Positions 14,177 to 22,591 are shown, counted from the first letter of the stretch. The stretch is 29,854 nt of DNA from Nanobdellota archaeon (GCA_018816585.1 JAHIVQ010000047.1:1-29854); one strand, 5' to 3'. The notes: generated by a model from the letters alone, not told the origin. Program-made: numbers and translations.

Positions 14177-14527
14177 CTATAATTCTTCAACACCATCTTT
14201 TGTTAAAGCTATTAATCTTATTCCAACACCTAATTTTAATAATGCACTCATAATTGCCATATGTTCTTTTCCAGTTCCAGATACAATGTTTAAAGCAACT
14301 TCCATTTTTAATTTGTCTTTTAATTGTTTTTCGATTTCATCTCTTAATTCTCTTAATCCTGAGCTTGAATTAACTAAAATCAGATTAAATTTTTTCTCAG
14401 AGTGAAAATTTTCCTTTCCAAATTCGTTTGTTACAAGATAAATATTTTCAAATTCCTTATCTTCCATTATTCTATTTACATGACCCCATGTTCCTTTTCC
14501 AGAAGACAAGCATGCGATTAAATCCAT
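14177..14527 (-). CDS. Small Rossmann-like archaeal protein, function unknown
   Basis: 116 residues of alternating beta/alpha pattern: MDLIACLSSGKGTWGHVNRI, NIYLVTNEFGKENF, FNLILVNSSS, then NIVSGTGKEHMAIMSALLKL and GVGIRLIALTKDGVEEL. It resembles a conserved archaeal hypothetical family. The SGTGKEHMA turn followed by a hydrophobic helix and a strand is reminiscent of ligand-binding Rossmann modules such as CARF, but no CRISPR or effector gene is nearby. Downstream of cdc6 promoter region on the same strand; ends before cdc6 begins, with its own upstream AT-rich gap. Confidence 0.65.
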   Translation of the reverse strand: MDLIACLSSGKGTWGHVNRIMEDKEFENIYLVTNEFGKENFHSEKKFNLILVNSSSGLRELRDEIEKQLKDKLKMEVALNIVSGTGKEHMAIMSALLKLGVGIRLIALTKDGVEEL

Positions 14528-14621
14528 ATTTTAAAAATGAAATCAACTTTATTTAAACATTTGTAAATTATAGAATATACTTAATAATAACATATTTAAA
14601 TAAGTTAATCTTGATTATAGT

Positions 14622-15071
14622 ATGTCTAACAAAACAATTGCTAGAGACATTCCTTTAGCTGAGATTACGTTAAGGAGATATGAAAATCCTAGCAAACTAA
14701 AAAAAAGAGAATTGATAAGAAAATTATGTTTATCAACAGGATTATTGCAGCCTGGTGATTCCAGGGATGTTATTGTTGATGTTCTTCATTTAATGATTAA
14801 TTCAAAAAATCCCATATCTTCAGAACAAATTCAGTCTGGAGTTATAGGTTTAAGGAAAAAACAAAAATTACCATTAAAAGGTATTGCACATTCCAATATA
14901 AGAAGGCAATTAAAAAGATTAAAGGATTTATTTTTGATAGAAAAAATAAAAGAGGGTTATAGAATAAATGAGAATGAAAAATTAATTAATTTATTTGAGG
15001 AAAAAATTGAAAAATATTATCTACAGAATATTTTATCAAGGGTGAAAGAGTATTATAAACTTGTAAAATGA
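14622..15071 (+). CDS. Winged-helix protein, conserved archaeal type
   Basis: 149 residues. N-terminal segment IARDIPLAEITLRRYENPSK, a helical block KRELIRKLCLSTGLLQPGDS, then a winged-helix-like region (~50-115) with VIVDVLHLMINSK, SNIRRQLKRLKDLFLIEKI and KEGYRI as wing. Probably a DNA-binding regulator or a transcription-linked factor; specific function unknown. Its stop overlaps the methyltransferase ATG (ATGA at 15068-15071), so the two are co-translated. Confidence 0.75.
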   Translation: MSNKTIARDIPLAEITLRRYENPSKLKKRELIRKLCLSTGLLQPGDSRDVIVDVLHLMINSKNPISSEQIQSGVIGLRKKQKLPLKGIAHSNIRRQLKRLKDLFLIEKIKEGYRINENEKLINLFEEKIEKYYLQNILSRVKEYYKLVK

Positions 15072-15580
15072 TATATGAACCTGCAGAGGATTCTTTTTTA
15101 TTGAAAAAGTACGTTTTAGAATATTCTAAAGGAAAGGTTCTTGATATTGGATGCGGTTCTGGAATACTTGCAGAAGCAGCATTGAGAAAAACAAAAGATG
15201 TTCTAGCATCAGATATAGATTCAAAAGCAGTTAAACATTGCTTAAAAAAAGGAATTAATGCTATAGAATCAAATTTATTTTCAAATATTAAAGGAAAATT
15301 TGATTTAATAATTTTTAATCCTCCTTATTTGCCTGAAGACCCAGATGAACCAGAGGATTCAAAATTAATCACAACAGGTGGGAAAAAAGGTTATGAATTG
15401 ATAGAAAGATTCTTGAAAAGTGCAAGAATTCATATGAAAAAAGAAGGAAAAATATTATTAGTATGTTCTTCTTTAACAGGAAATGTTGAAAAATTATTCA
15501 AAAGACACAAATATAAATTTAATAAATTAGAAACACAAAAATCATTCTTTGAACAGATACATGTTTATTTATTACATTAA
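15068..15580 (+). CDS. HemK2/Mtq2-like protein glutamine methyltransferase
   Basis: 170 residues, class I SAM methyltransferase. YEPAEDSFLL at the N-terminus is typical of the HemK2/Mtq2 branch. Motif I is VLDIGCGSGILAEAA (24-38), the acidic motif SDIDSKAV follows, and NPPYLP is at 84-89, the glutamine-binding NPPY. Archaeal relatives methylate the GGQ glutamine of release factor aRF1. No large N-terminal domain as in bacterial PrmC, which fits. Assignment to substrate is by family. Confidence 0.88.
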   Translation: MIYEPAEDSFLLKKYVLEYSKGKVLDIGCGSGILAEAALRKTKDVLASDIDSKAVKHCLKKGINAIESNLFSNIKGKFDLIIFNPPYLPEDPDEPEDSKLITTGGKKGYELIERFLKSARIHMKKEGKILLVCSSLTGNVEKLFKRHKYKFNKLETQKSFFEQIHVYLLH

Positions 15581-15643
15581 ATGACCGATATCTTTAAATA
15601 CCCCTTGTTTTTAGAATTTAAATCCGTCAGAACTACTTAACGT

Positions 15644-15649
15644 AGGAGG
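15644..15649 (+). promoter_or_regulatory. Strong ribosome site for L1
   Basis: AGGAGG 6 nt before the L1 ATG at 15656. A TATA-like TTTAAATA lies near 15593-15600, so the L1 mRNA would have a ~30-nt leader, where L1 autoregulation sites occur in other archaea. No L1-binding structure was identified. Confidence 0.6.
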
Positions 15650-15655
15650 ATTAAT

Positions 15656-16351
15656 ATGGAAAAAAAGGACTTCCTAAACACATTAAAAAAATTAAGAGAA
15701 GAAAGCAAGAAAAGAAATTTTTCTCAGTCAGTTGATCTAATAATTAATCTTAAAGGTATTGATCTTAAGAAAGAAGAACACAAAGTTGACCAGTTTTTAA
15801 CATTGCCGCATGAAAGAGGCAAAGCAGTAAAGGTATGTGCATTTGTTGACAAACAATTAATAAAAAATGCAAGGGAAGATTGTGATTTAGCAATACTAAA
15901 TGAAGATTTTCCAGAATATGCAGGCAATAAAAAAACAATTAAAAAACTTGCAAGAGATTATTCTTATTTCATTGCCCAAGTTAATATAATGTCTGAGGTT
16001 GCTAAGACTTTTGGTAAAATAATTGGTACAAGAGGAAAAATGCCTAATCCAAAAGCAGGATGTGTTGTTCCTGGAACAGCAGACCTTAAACCTTTGGTTC
16101 TTAAATTAAAAAAATTAGTAAGAATAACAACAAAAGCAGAGCCAACAATAAAAACAAGACTAGGATTAGAAACAATGAAAGATGAAGAATTAGCAGATAA
16201 TGCATTATACATTTATTCACATCTTATTGATACATTACCTCAAGGAAAACATAATATAAAAAATATATTCTTAAAATTCACAATGAGCAAGCCTCATGAA
16301 ATTAAGGAATCAGAAAATGAAAGTACAAAACTGGAAAAAGCAAGAAGTTGA
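15656..16351 (+). CDS. rpl1: Ribosomal protein L1 (uL1)
   Basis: 231 residues. The L1 fold is visible: FSQSVDLIINLKGIDLKKEEHKVDQFLTLPHERGKAVKVCAFVD in domain I, FGKIIGTRGKMPNPKAGCVVP (the conserved GxxMPNPK loop, domain II), and the return strand DTLPQGKHNIKNIFLKFTMSKP. L1 binds the mobile L1 stalk of 23S rRNA and can repress its own mRNA. First gene of L1 - L10 - L12; its 3' end overlaps L10 by 35 nt. Confidence 0.96.
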   Translation: MEKKDFLNTLKKLREESKKRNFSQSVDLIINLKGIDLKKEEHKVDQFLTLPHERGKAVKVCAFVDKQLIKNAREDCDLAILNEDFPEYAGNKKTIKKLARDYSYFIAQVNIMSEVAKTFGKIIGTRGKMPNPKAGCVVPGTADLKPLVLKLKKLVRITTKAEPTIKTRLGLETMKDEELADNALYIYSHLIDTLPQGKHNIKNIFLKFTMSKPHEIKESENESTKLEKARS

Positions 16352-17423
16352 ATCAATCAAAAAATTAATTGAGGAGTATCCTGTAATTGGTATAGTTGAT
16401 GGAACTAATCTGCCATCCATGCAGTTGCAAAAGATACGTTTCAAACTAAAACCAGATGTTCTCATAAAAATGACAAAGTCAAGATTATTGAAACTTGCTT
16501 TAGAACAATTAAAAGATAAAAAGAAAGGTATTGAAAACCTAGAAAATTATATAAGATATAATATTCCAATATTAATTTTTACAAGAGAAGGAGCATTTAA
16601 ACTTTCAAAAAATTTATTGAAAAATAGAAGTTCAGCTGCTGCAAAGCCAGGACAAAAAGCTCCAAATGATATTATAATATCTGCAGGGCCAACAGAATTT
16701 ACACCAGGTCCAGTAATAGGAGAACTAGGACAGATCGGATTAAAAACAGCTGTTGAAGGTGGAAAAATTGTTATAAAAGAAGACAAGCTGGTTGTTAAAG
16801 AAGGTGATTTAATAAATGATAAAGTTGCATCAGTTCTTTCAAAGCTTGGAATACAGCCTATGAAAATAGGAATTAATCTTGTTGTAGCATATGATAATGG
16901 AGATATTTATGGAAAAGATATTTTAAATGTAGATGAAGAAAAATACATAAATGATATTAAATTAGCAGCATCACAGGCATTCAATCTTGCATTTAGTATT
17001 AAATATCCAACAAAAGAGAATATAAAATTATTAATAATAAAGGCTGTTCTTGAAGGGAAATCAATAGAATCAAAAGTAAATATTGGAGAGATAATAAAAG
17101 AAAAAAAGAATGAAGTTCCTGAAACTAAAGTAAAAAAAATAGAAGAACCTATAAAAGAAGTAAAACCAGAAGAAAAACCTATAATAGAACAAAAAGAAAT
17201 TAAAAAAGAACCAATTGTTGAAAAACCAGAAGTTAAAGAGACTAAAGAAGAATCTAAAAAGGAAATTAAAGAAGAAAAAATAGAAGTAAAAGAAGAACAA
17301 AAGATTGAAAAAGAGGAGAAAAAAGAATCTAATATTCCTGATAAATTTGATGAGTATTCAAAGAAAGCACAGGAAATATTGACAGAATTGCAAGATCAAA
17401 AAATTAAAAAAGGAAAATACTAA
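16317..17423 (+). CDS. rpl10: Ribosomal protein L10 / P0 (uL10) with unusual C-terminal tail
   Basis: 368 residues from the ATG at 16317 (KVQNWKKQEVESIKKLIEEYPVIGIVD matches the family start); an ATG at 16296 is also in frame. Blocks include LIKMTKSRLLKLALEQ, APNDIIISAGPTEFTPGPVIGELGQIGLKT and the helices ending ~265 that hold P1 dimers. P0 anchors the P1 stalk. After ~265 comes ~85 residues of Lys/Glu-rich repeats (KEE, KEV, EEKP). The end is DKFDEYSKKAQEILTELQDQ rather than the hydrophobic GLGALFG-like tip that archaeal P0 often shares with P1. Confidence 0.95.
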   Translation: MKVQNWKKQEVESIKKLIEEYPVIGIVDGTNLPSMQLQKIRFKLKPDVLIKMTKSRLLKLALEQLKDKKKGIENLENYIRYNIPILIFTREGAFKLSKNLLKNRSSAAAKPGQKAPNDIIISAGPTEFTPGPVIGELGQIGLKTAVEGGKIVIKEDKLVVKEGDLINDKVASVLSKLGIQPMKIGINLVVAYDNGDIYGKDILNVDEEKYINDIKLAASQAFNLAFSIKYPTKENIKLLIIKAVLEGKSIESKVNIGEIIKEKKNEVPETKVKKIEEPIKEVKPEEKPIIEQKEIKKEPIVEKPEVKETKEESKKEIKEEKIEVKEEQKIEKEEKKESNIPDKFDEYSKKAQEILTELQDQKIKKGKY

Positions 17424-17434
17424 CGGAGGTCAAA

Positions 17435-17713
17435 ATGGAATTAATACATGCAGCTATTTTATTGCACGAAGCAGGAAAAGAAATTAACGACGCTAATATG
17501 AAAAGCGTGTTAAATGCAGCAGGAGTTAAGCATGAAGATGCTCAGATAAAAGCATTAATTGCAGCCCTAGATGGTGTGAACATAGATGAAGCTATAAAAG
17601 AGTCAGCTATGCCAGTAGCACAACCTACACAAACAGCAAAACAAGAAGTAAAAGAAGAGAAAAAAGAAGCAAAACCAGAAGCTGCAATTGGATTGGGCGC
17701 GTTATTTGGTTAA
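17435..17713 (+). CDS. rpl12: Ribosomal stalk protein P1 (archaeal L12)
   Basis: 92 residues: helical dimerisation domain (MELIHAAILLHEAGKEINDANMKSVLNAAGVK), short hinge rich in Ala/Pro/Gln, charged KEEKKEAKPEA stretch and the terminal GLGALFG that recruits translational GTPases. A GGAGGT ribosome site at 17425-17430 lies 4 nt before the ATG. Third gene of the stalk operon. Confidence 0.96.
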   Translation: MELIHAAILLHEAGKEINDANMKSVLNAAGVKHEDAQIKALIAALDGVNIDEAIKESAMPVAQPTQTAKQEVKEEKKEAKPEAAIGLGALFG

Positions 17714-17726
17714 TTTTTTTACTAAA

Positions 17727-18599
17727 ATGCCAGATGTACAGGAATTACCTAAAGAAAGAAATGATATTGCTAGTGAGATTTCTAATTTAAAGAAGCAATT
17801 AAATCATTATAATGAAAAAAAGGAATTCTGGTTCAAGAAAAAAGAAGATCTTAAACAAGATATAAAAAATCTTATACAGCAGGTAAAAGAAATAAAACTT
17901 AAGACAGATTCCTCAAATATTTCTGTACAGGATATGAAAAAAGAGCGTGATAAATATAATGATCATGTTTCTCATTTGATAGAAGAAATTACAGAGCTTA
18001 ATAAAAAAAAGAAGGAAATATTTGAAAAATATAAAATAAAAGAAGACCCTTATAAAGTTCAGAAGAATATAGAAGCTATAGAAAAGAAATTAGAAACAGA
18101 AACTTCATTTGAAAATGAAAAGAAATTAATGAAAAGATTAAATGCTCTTAAAAGTATATATAAAGAGAGCAAAATAAAGGAATTAATAGAGAGAATTGAT
18201 AAATTAAACAAGGAATTAAAGGATAGCAAAAAAAAATCCCAAGAATTTCATATGAAAGTTTTAAGTACAGCTTCTGATAAGAATGGATATGCTTCATTTA
18301 TTGATTTATCAAGAAAAATAAATAATTTAAGAACTGAACAGGAACAGGCATTTAATAATTTTATAGATAATAAAAAGAAATTTATTGAATTCAATAATTT
18401 ATTAAAGGATAAATTAAAAGCTTCAAGCCTGGAAAGAGCAAGCATACAAAAATCAAGGCATGTTTCTGAAGAAAGAACAAGAGAGAGAATAAAACAAATA
18501 TTAAGAGAAAAAACACAGAATGTTATTGAAAAATTCAGAAAGAAAAAGAAACTTACAACAGAAGATCTTATTGTATTACAAGGCGAAGATAAATCATAA
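17727..18599 (+). CDS. Long coiled-coil protein (COG1340-like)
   Basis: 290 residues from the ATG at 17727, nearly all charged helix with extended coiled coil (~10-170 and ~190-270). The C-terminus has basic RHVSEERTRERIKQILREK. It resembles the conserved archaeal coiled-coil family COG1340, of unknown function. It starts 13 nt after L12, so is probably read from the stalk operon. The TTG start at 17688 inside L12 is rejected. Its stop overlaps that of convergent dedA by being directly adjacent. Confidence 0.75.
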   Translation: MPDVQELPKERNDIASEISNLKKQLNHYNEKKEFWFKKKEDLKQDIKNLIQQVKEIKLKTDSSNISVQDMKKERDKYNDHVSHLIEEITELNKKKKEIFEKYKIKEDPYKVQKNIEAIEKKLETETSFENEKKLMKRLNALKSIYKESKIKELIERIDKLNKELKDSKKKSQEFHMKVLSTASDKNGYASFIDLSRKINNLRTEQEQAFNNFIDNKKKFIEFNNLLKDKLKASSLERASIQKSRHVSEERTRERIKQILREKTQNVIEKFRKKKKLTTEDLIVLQGEDKS

Positions 18600-19214
18600 T
18601 CTTTCTTTTATATGCCTATAAACAAAATATATTCCTATAATTAAAATAAATATTGCAATTGGTATTGAAAGATATTCAAAATAATTATTTATTGATTCCC
18701 AATTTTGTCCTACAATAAATCCCAGATAAATCAGAAAAGCATTCCATATGGTTGCACCTGTTACAGTATATAATATGAATCTTTTAAGATCCATCTTTCC
18801 AATGCCGGCAGGTATTGATATCAGATGCCTTACAACTGGTATTAATCTGCTTATGAATATTGTATGATCTCCTTTTTCTTCAAACCATTTTTCTGTTTTT
18901 TTAAGATCTTCTTCATTTAACAAAAAGTACTTGCCGAATTTAAATACAAATTTATTTCCCCCATATAAACCCATATAATATGATAATAATGATCCAAATA
19001 AGCTTCCAAGTGTACTTGCTAGTATTACATAAAAAAAACTGAATCGTCCCTCTGCTATCAAGAATCCTGCAAAAGGCATTATTAATTCTGAAGGTAATGG
19101 AAAGACCATGCTTTCAAGTGCCATTAGTATAAATATTCCTGGATAACCAAGAACAGAAATTATCTTTATACTTATTTCTCCAATATAACTTAATATCCAA
19201 GAGACTGGATTCAT
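18594..19214 (-). CDS. DedA family membrane protein
   Basis: 206 residues, several membrane segments. The DedA/SNARE-associated pattern is clear: ILMALESMVFPLPSELIMPFAG (acidic ExxxPxPSE motif), YYMGLYGG, and FISRLIPVVRHLISIPAGIGKM (the conserved Arg-containing motif, ~120-141). Relatives act as lipid flippases/scramblases, including undecaprenyl or polyprenyl-phosphate carriers, or affect membrane homeostasis. It lies 22 nt after the archaeosortase gene on the same strand, so the pair may form one membrane-surface unit. Confidence 0.9.
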   Translation of the reverse strand: MNPVSWILSYIGEISIKIISVLGYPGIFILMALESMVFPLPSELIMPFAGFLIAEGRFSFFYVILASTLGSLFGSLLSYYMGLYGGNKFVFKFGKYFLLNEEDLKKTEKWFEEKGDHTIFISRLIPVVRHLISIPAGIGKMDLKRFILYTVTGATIWNAFLIYLGFIVGQNWESINNYFEYLSIPIAIFILIIGIYFVYRHIKERL

Positions 19215-19236
19215 AACTAACTAAAAATTAGCCTCT

Positions 19237-19761
19237 TTATAAGTATTTCTTTAGTATACTTTTATTATATAAATATTTTAAATCTGAATATATTGGAATT
19301 GATTTTATCTTAAATAGATAAACAAGTAATATCCATATAAAGGCAACATAAGCACCTGATACAATATACCAGAAGAACATGTGTATTATATTAAACCAAT
19401 TATAATTATAATTCAATACTAAAATACTTAATATTATTATCCTTATTATATTCATTATTAGTATCAAAAAACTTCCACTTAAAAAAATAATTATACTTTT
19501 TTTAATACTCAAATCCTTTGTGAATAATACTAGTAATAATAATAGATAATATGCTGCAGCAGCAATACATGCAGGTGCAAATATCAGTGATTGATTATTT
19601 ACTACCAAGCTATCGAAACTAATATATCCTTTATAACCTATTATATTTAGTATAAAATAAACAGGATATATTGTTAAAGGTTTGAATATAAATAAGAATA
19701 AATTAAATGGTATTAAAATTGCTAAAAAAGCCCTTATTACTAAATTGTAAATATATTTCAT
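19237..19761 (-). CDS. Archaeosortase/exosortase family transpeptidase-like protein
   Basis: 174 residues from the ATG at 19761, polytopic. The family catalytic triad is present in order: Cys65 in APACIAAAAYYLL, Arg107 in NIIRIII and His127 in IIHMFFWY. Archaeosortases cut a C-terminal tripartite signal of surface proteins and attach a lipid. A longer frame back to 19851 would overlap the divergent gene; the 19761 start has a TATA-like TATTTAAAT ~30 nt upstream. It is divergently paired with a large surface protein gene (19839), a possible client. Confidence 0.82.
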   Translation of the reverse strand: MKYIYNLVIRAFLAILIPFNLFLFIFKPLTIYPVYFILNIIGYKGYISFDSLVVNNQSLIFAPACIAAAAYYLLLLLVLFTKDLSIKKSIIIFLSGSFLILIMNIIRIIILSILVLNYNYNWFNIIHMFFWYIVSGAYVAFIWILLVYLFKIKSIPIYSDLKYLYNKSILKKYL

Positions 19762-19838
19762 ACTATAAAACAATATAATAGTAACATTTAAATAGTAGTT
19801 ATCCCTCAAAAATAGCAACACATTGGGGGTTAGATATA

Positions 19839-21446
19839 ATGAATAAATCAATCACTATCGGAATATTAATATTTTTAGTTATAGTTTTAAGTGTATTTTC
19901 AGCTTATCTAGATGTAGCAAGTCCTGTTACAATACAGGGACAAAGTGGAACAACAGCACATGTTAATTTTAATATAATGAATACAAACTCAACTTATTCT
20001 GTTGCACTTACATCTTCAAGTTTTTCATTTAATACAGCAAAATTCATTGATAATGATGGAGATTCTTCTGTTATATCATTTAGTTCACCAGGAACAATAG
20101 CTCCTTTAAGTTCAGCTAATGTTATCGCAACTGCAGTAATAAGCAGCAAGATGGATGAAGGAACTTATTCAGCAGATGTTCTTGTTTCAAATGGAACATT
20201 TAATGATACATTTATTTTACAATTAGTAATAAATCCAGATATATGTGATGAAGGTATAACAGGTGATTTGTCATTATCAGACTGGGACTTAAAGAAAAAT
20301 CCTGAGACTGATCAAAAAGATGAATATTATCCTGGAGATAAAATAGTTGTACAAAGTATTAAAGTAAGTAATGATGGCAGTGATGAAATAACTGATGTTG
20401 TTGTTGAAGTATCTTTATATGATTTAACTGAGGGTGATGAATTAGATAGTATAAGAAGTGATAATTTTAACTTAAAAAGTGATAAGGAAACAAATGTTGA
20501 TGATTTAGAATTATATGTTCCTTATGATGCTGATGAAAGTGATGATTTTGCAATTTTTGTAAAAGTATATGAAGATGGAAATGAAGATGAAAATTGTAGA
20601 TATGAATCATACAGTGTAGATGTTAAGAGAAGATCAAGAGATATGCAGATAGATTTTACAAACATAAATCCAACAACAGCAAAATGCGGAGATTATGTTG
20701 ATTTTACTGCAAATGTAAAAAATATAGGAACAAAAGATGATAGTTCAATTTATTTCAAAATACAAGATCCTGCTTTAAAGATAACAGGACAGACAGCTGT
20801 ATTCAGTCTTGACAGTGATGATGAAACATCTAAGACAGTAAGAATACAATTACCACAAGATTTAACAGCAGGTTTATACTCAATAGAAGCAGTAGTTGTT
20901 TACTCTGGAACAACACCAAGATCTGCTTTTGGAAACTTAACAGTAACTTGCGAGCCAAAAAATACAGCACCAATAGCAAATGCAGGCATTACACAGACAA
21001 TAGAAACAAATAATATTGTAACTTTAAATGGGGCTTCAAGTTCAGATGCAGAAAATGATCAATTAACTTATTTATGGACACAATTAAGTGGATTACAAGT
21101 TCAATTATCAAATCCAACATCAGCCATTACAACATTTACACCAACAGCTTCTGATACATATGTATTTAGATTAGATGTAAGTGATGGTAAATTAACAAGC
21201 TCAGCAACTACAACAGTAACAGTTACACAATCTTCAATTACAGGAGATGTAACTTACCAGCCAACAGGTTTATTTGATAGCATGTCACAGAATCCATTGC
21301 AGAGTGTAGCTTTTGGTCTTGTAATAATTGTTTTATTGCTTGTAATATCTTATTTGGTTAAACTAATCTTCTTCCCTAAGAAGAAAGTACCACAAATGCC
21401 ATTGCATTCAGGTCCAAAACCAGAGCTTCCAGAATTTCCTGAATAA
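19839..21446 (+). CDS. Secreted PKD-domain surface protein with C-terminal membrane anchor
   Basis: 535 residues. N-terminal signal segment (~6-24), then beta-rich extracellular modules: ~25-130, ~135-270 (Asp/Glu-rich), a CARDB-like module with NPTTAKCGDYVDFTANVKNIG (~275-375), and a PKD/K319-type module (~378-465; IANAGITQTIETNNIVTLNG, TYLWTQLSG, TYVFRLDVSDG). After a Thr/Ser linker and ITGDVTYQPTG comes a membrane segment (~490-512) and a short Lys/Pro tail. A GGGGGT ribosome-like site precedes the ATG. Likely a cell-envelope or adhesion protein, divergent from the archaeosortase gene. Confidence 0.85.
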   Translation: MNKSITIGILIFLVIVLSVFSAYLDVASPVTIQGQSGTTAHVNFNIMNTNSTYSVALTSSSFSFNTAKFIDNDGDSSVISFSSPGTIAPLSSANVIATAVISSKMDEGTYSADVLVSNGTFNDTFILQLVINPDICDEGITGDLSLSDWDLKKNPETDQKDEYYPGDKIVVQSIKVSNDGSDEITDVVVEVSLYDLTEGDELDSIRSDNFNLKSDKETNVDDLELYVPYDADESDDFAIFVKVYEDGNEDENCRYESYSVDVKRRSRDMQIDFTNINPTTAKCGDYVDFTANVKNIGTKDDSSIYFKIQDPALKITGQTAVFSLDSDDETSKTVRIQLPQDLTAGLYSIEAVVVYSGTTPRSAFGNLTVTCEPKNTAPIANAGITQTIETNNIVTLNGASSSDAENDQLTYLWTQLSGLQVQLSNPTSAITTFTPTASDTYVFRLDVSDGKLTSSATTTVTVTQSSITGDVTYQPTGLFDSMSQNPLQSVAFGLVIIVLLLVISYLVKLIFFPKKKVPQMPLHSGPKPELPEFPE

Positions 21447-21448
21447 AA

Positions 21449-21745
21449 ATGAAAAAAAAATTAGAAAAAAGAAAAGAAAAATTAATTGAATTAATAAATC
21501 AAGATGGATTTTTTTATATAGCTGATGGAGAAAAACCAGTGCATGCAATACCTATAGATGATCCTAGGATAATATTTGTGCCTAAAACAGATGTCAGGGG
21601 AAATATCTATATCAATGATTTGATCAGAGAATATACAAAAGAAATACCTGATGGTGCCAATGCATTCCATACTAGAGTTAATATGCATCAAGATAAAGAT
21701 GGTGGATCATATATTCCAATTCAATTCTATAAAATTTTTGAATAA
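21449..21745 (+). CDS. Uncharacterised 98-residue protein
   Basis: Not recognised. N-terminal basic helix (KKKLEKRKEKLIELINQ), then an alpha/beta body with GFFYIADGEKPVHAIPIDDPR and DGANAFHTRVNMHQDKDGGS. Starts 2 nt after the surface-protein stop, so probably co-transcribed with it. No signal peptide: the product is predicted cytoplasmic. Confidence 0.65.
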   Translation: MKKKLEKRKEKLIELINQDGFFYIADGEKPVHAIPIDDPRIIFVPKTDVRGNIYINDLIREYTKEIPDGANAFHTRVNMHQDKDGGSYIPIQFYKIFE

Positions 21746-21747
21746 AC

Positions 21748-22284
21748 TTAGAGTTCCACTAAATCTATTATTTTTATTATTATAGCTAGTGTTAGAAGTA
21801 ATAAGAATAATCCACCAAGAGTAACCCAATCTACAGGTATATTTGTATAAACCAAGATTATTGCACAATAAGCCAAGAAATTTGTTGGTAATTTTGAAGA
21901 TAGACCAAATGCAAATTCTTTTGATAATAAGTGATAGAAATCTATTAGTGTAAGTATTGCTCCATCTATTATCAATAATACTATTACAAGCGCTTTTACA
22001 TTTATATCTAATAAACCATTATTAAATAAATGTCTTATAAGATCTATTGCAACGAATATCAATACAATACTGTTTCCATAAGCAGTATTCCAACCAAGCT
22101 CTTCTTCTCTATACTTGGCAAAGTATATTTCCATCAAGAAAATAGTTATTAATAAAGGAATAGCAATCCATAACATTTCAGGAATATGATATGGTGCTGT
22201 AAGAATTTCTATAAATCTATGCCAAACTTGCTCTGCATAGATCTCTCTATTTTCAATAAAAACACTAGTAAGATTAGTCACCAT
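21748..22284 (-). CDS. Polytopic membrane protein, function unknown
   Basis: 178 residues with about four to five membrane segments (~38-54, ~70-85, ~95-115, ~130-147, ~152-174). An EIYFAKYREEELGWNTAYGNS loop holds most charge. Not recognised as a transporter family. A TATA-like box (AATATAAATAG, ~22309-22319) lies ~28 nt before the ATG. Convergent with the gene at 21449. Confidence 0.7.
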   Translation of the reverse strand: MVTNLTSVFIENREIYAEQVWHRFIEILTAPYHIPEMLWIAIPLLITIFLMEIYFAKYREEELGWNTAYGNSIVLIFVAIDLIRHLFNNGLLDINVKALVIVLLIIDGAILTLIDFYHLLSKEFAFGLSSKLPTNFLAYCAIILVYTNIPVDWVTLGGLFLLLLTLAIIIKIIDLVEL

Positions 22285-22372
22285 CTTTTTATTTTATTAA
22301 GAATAAGCTATTTATATTGATTTTGTTTTTGTTTTTTTGAAGAAATTTTAAAAACGCACGTTAGGATTTAAT

Positions 22373-22455
22373 AGGGCGCACTGGGATTCGAACCCAGGAT
22401 TCGAGGGTTCTGCATTAAATTGCAGCCTCGTGCCTTACCGCTTGGCGATGCGCCC
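22373..22455 (-). tRNA. tRNA-Cys(GCA) with a 12-nt intron
   Basis: Acceptor GGGCGCA/TGCGCCC, D stem with three pairs, anticodon stem CGAGG/CCTCG, T arm CTGGG-TTCGAAT-CCCAG, discriminator U73 (a tRNA-Cys identity base). The 19-nt loop contains helix CTGC/GCAG with 3-nt bulges AAT and AAC. Cutting after the second base of each removes 12 nt (22407-22418 approximately, canonical 37/38 site) and leaves loop CTGCAAC with anticodon GCA. Mature length 71 nt. Confidence 0.88.
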
Positions 22456-22458
22456 AAA

Positions 22459-22533
22459 CGGGCCCGACGGGATTTGAACCCGCGACCCTCTGCTTAGAAG
22501 GCAGATGCGCTATCCAGGCTGCGCTACGGGCCC
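22459..22533 (-). tRNA. tRNA-Arg(UCU)
   Basis: 75 nt, no intron. Acceptor GGGCCCG/CGGGCCC, D arm GCGC-AGCCTGGATA-GCGC, anticodon stem TCTGC/GCAGA with loop CTTCTAA (anticodon UCU), variable GGGTC, T arm GCGGG-TTCAAAT-CCCGT with one G-U pair, discriminator G. Only 3 nt separate it from tRNA-Cys downstream, so they form one precursor. A TATA-like TTTTAAAAG lies at ~22558-22566. Confidence 0.95.
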
Positions 22534-22591
22534 ATAGAAATATCAACTAGTTTATTCTTTTAAAACCTTTCGAATAATATCTAGAATTAAT

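Noticed and set aside
14569..14582. Third partial copy of the repeat end (TAGAATATACTTAATA versus CAGAATATACTAAAT)
   Set aside because: Only about 12 AT-rich bases match, which is expected by chance at this composition.
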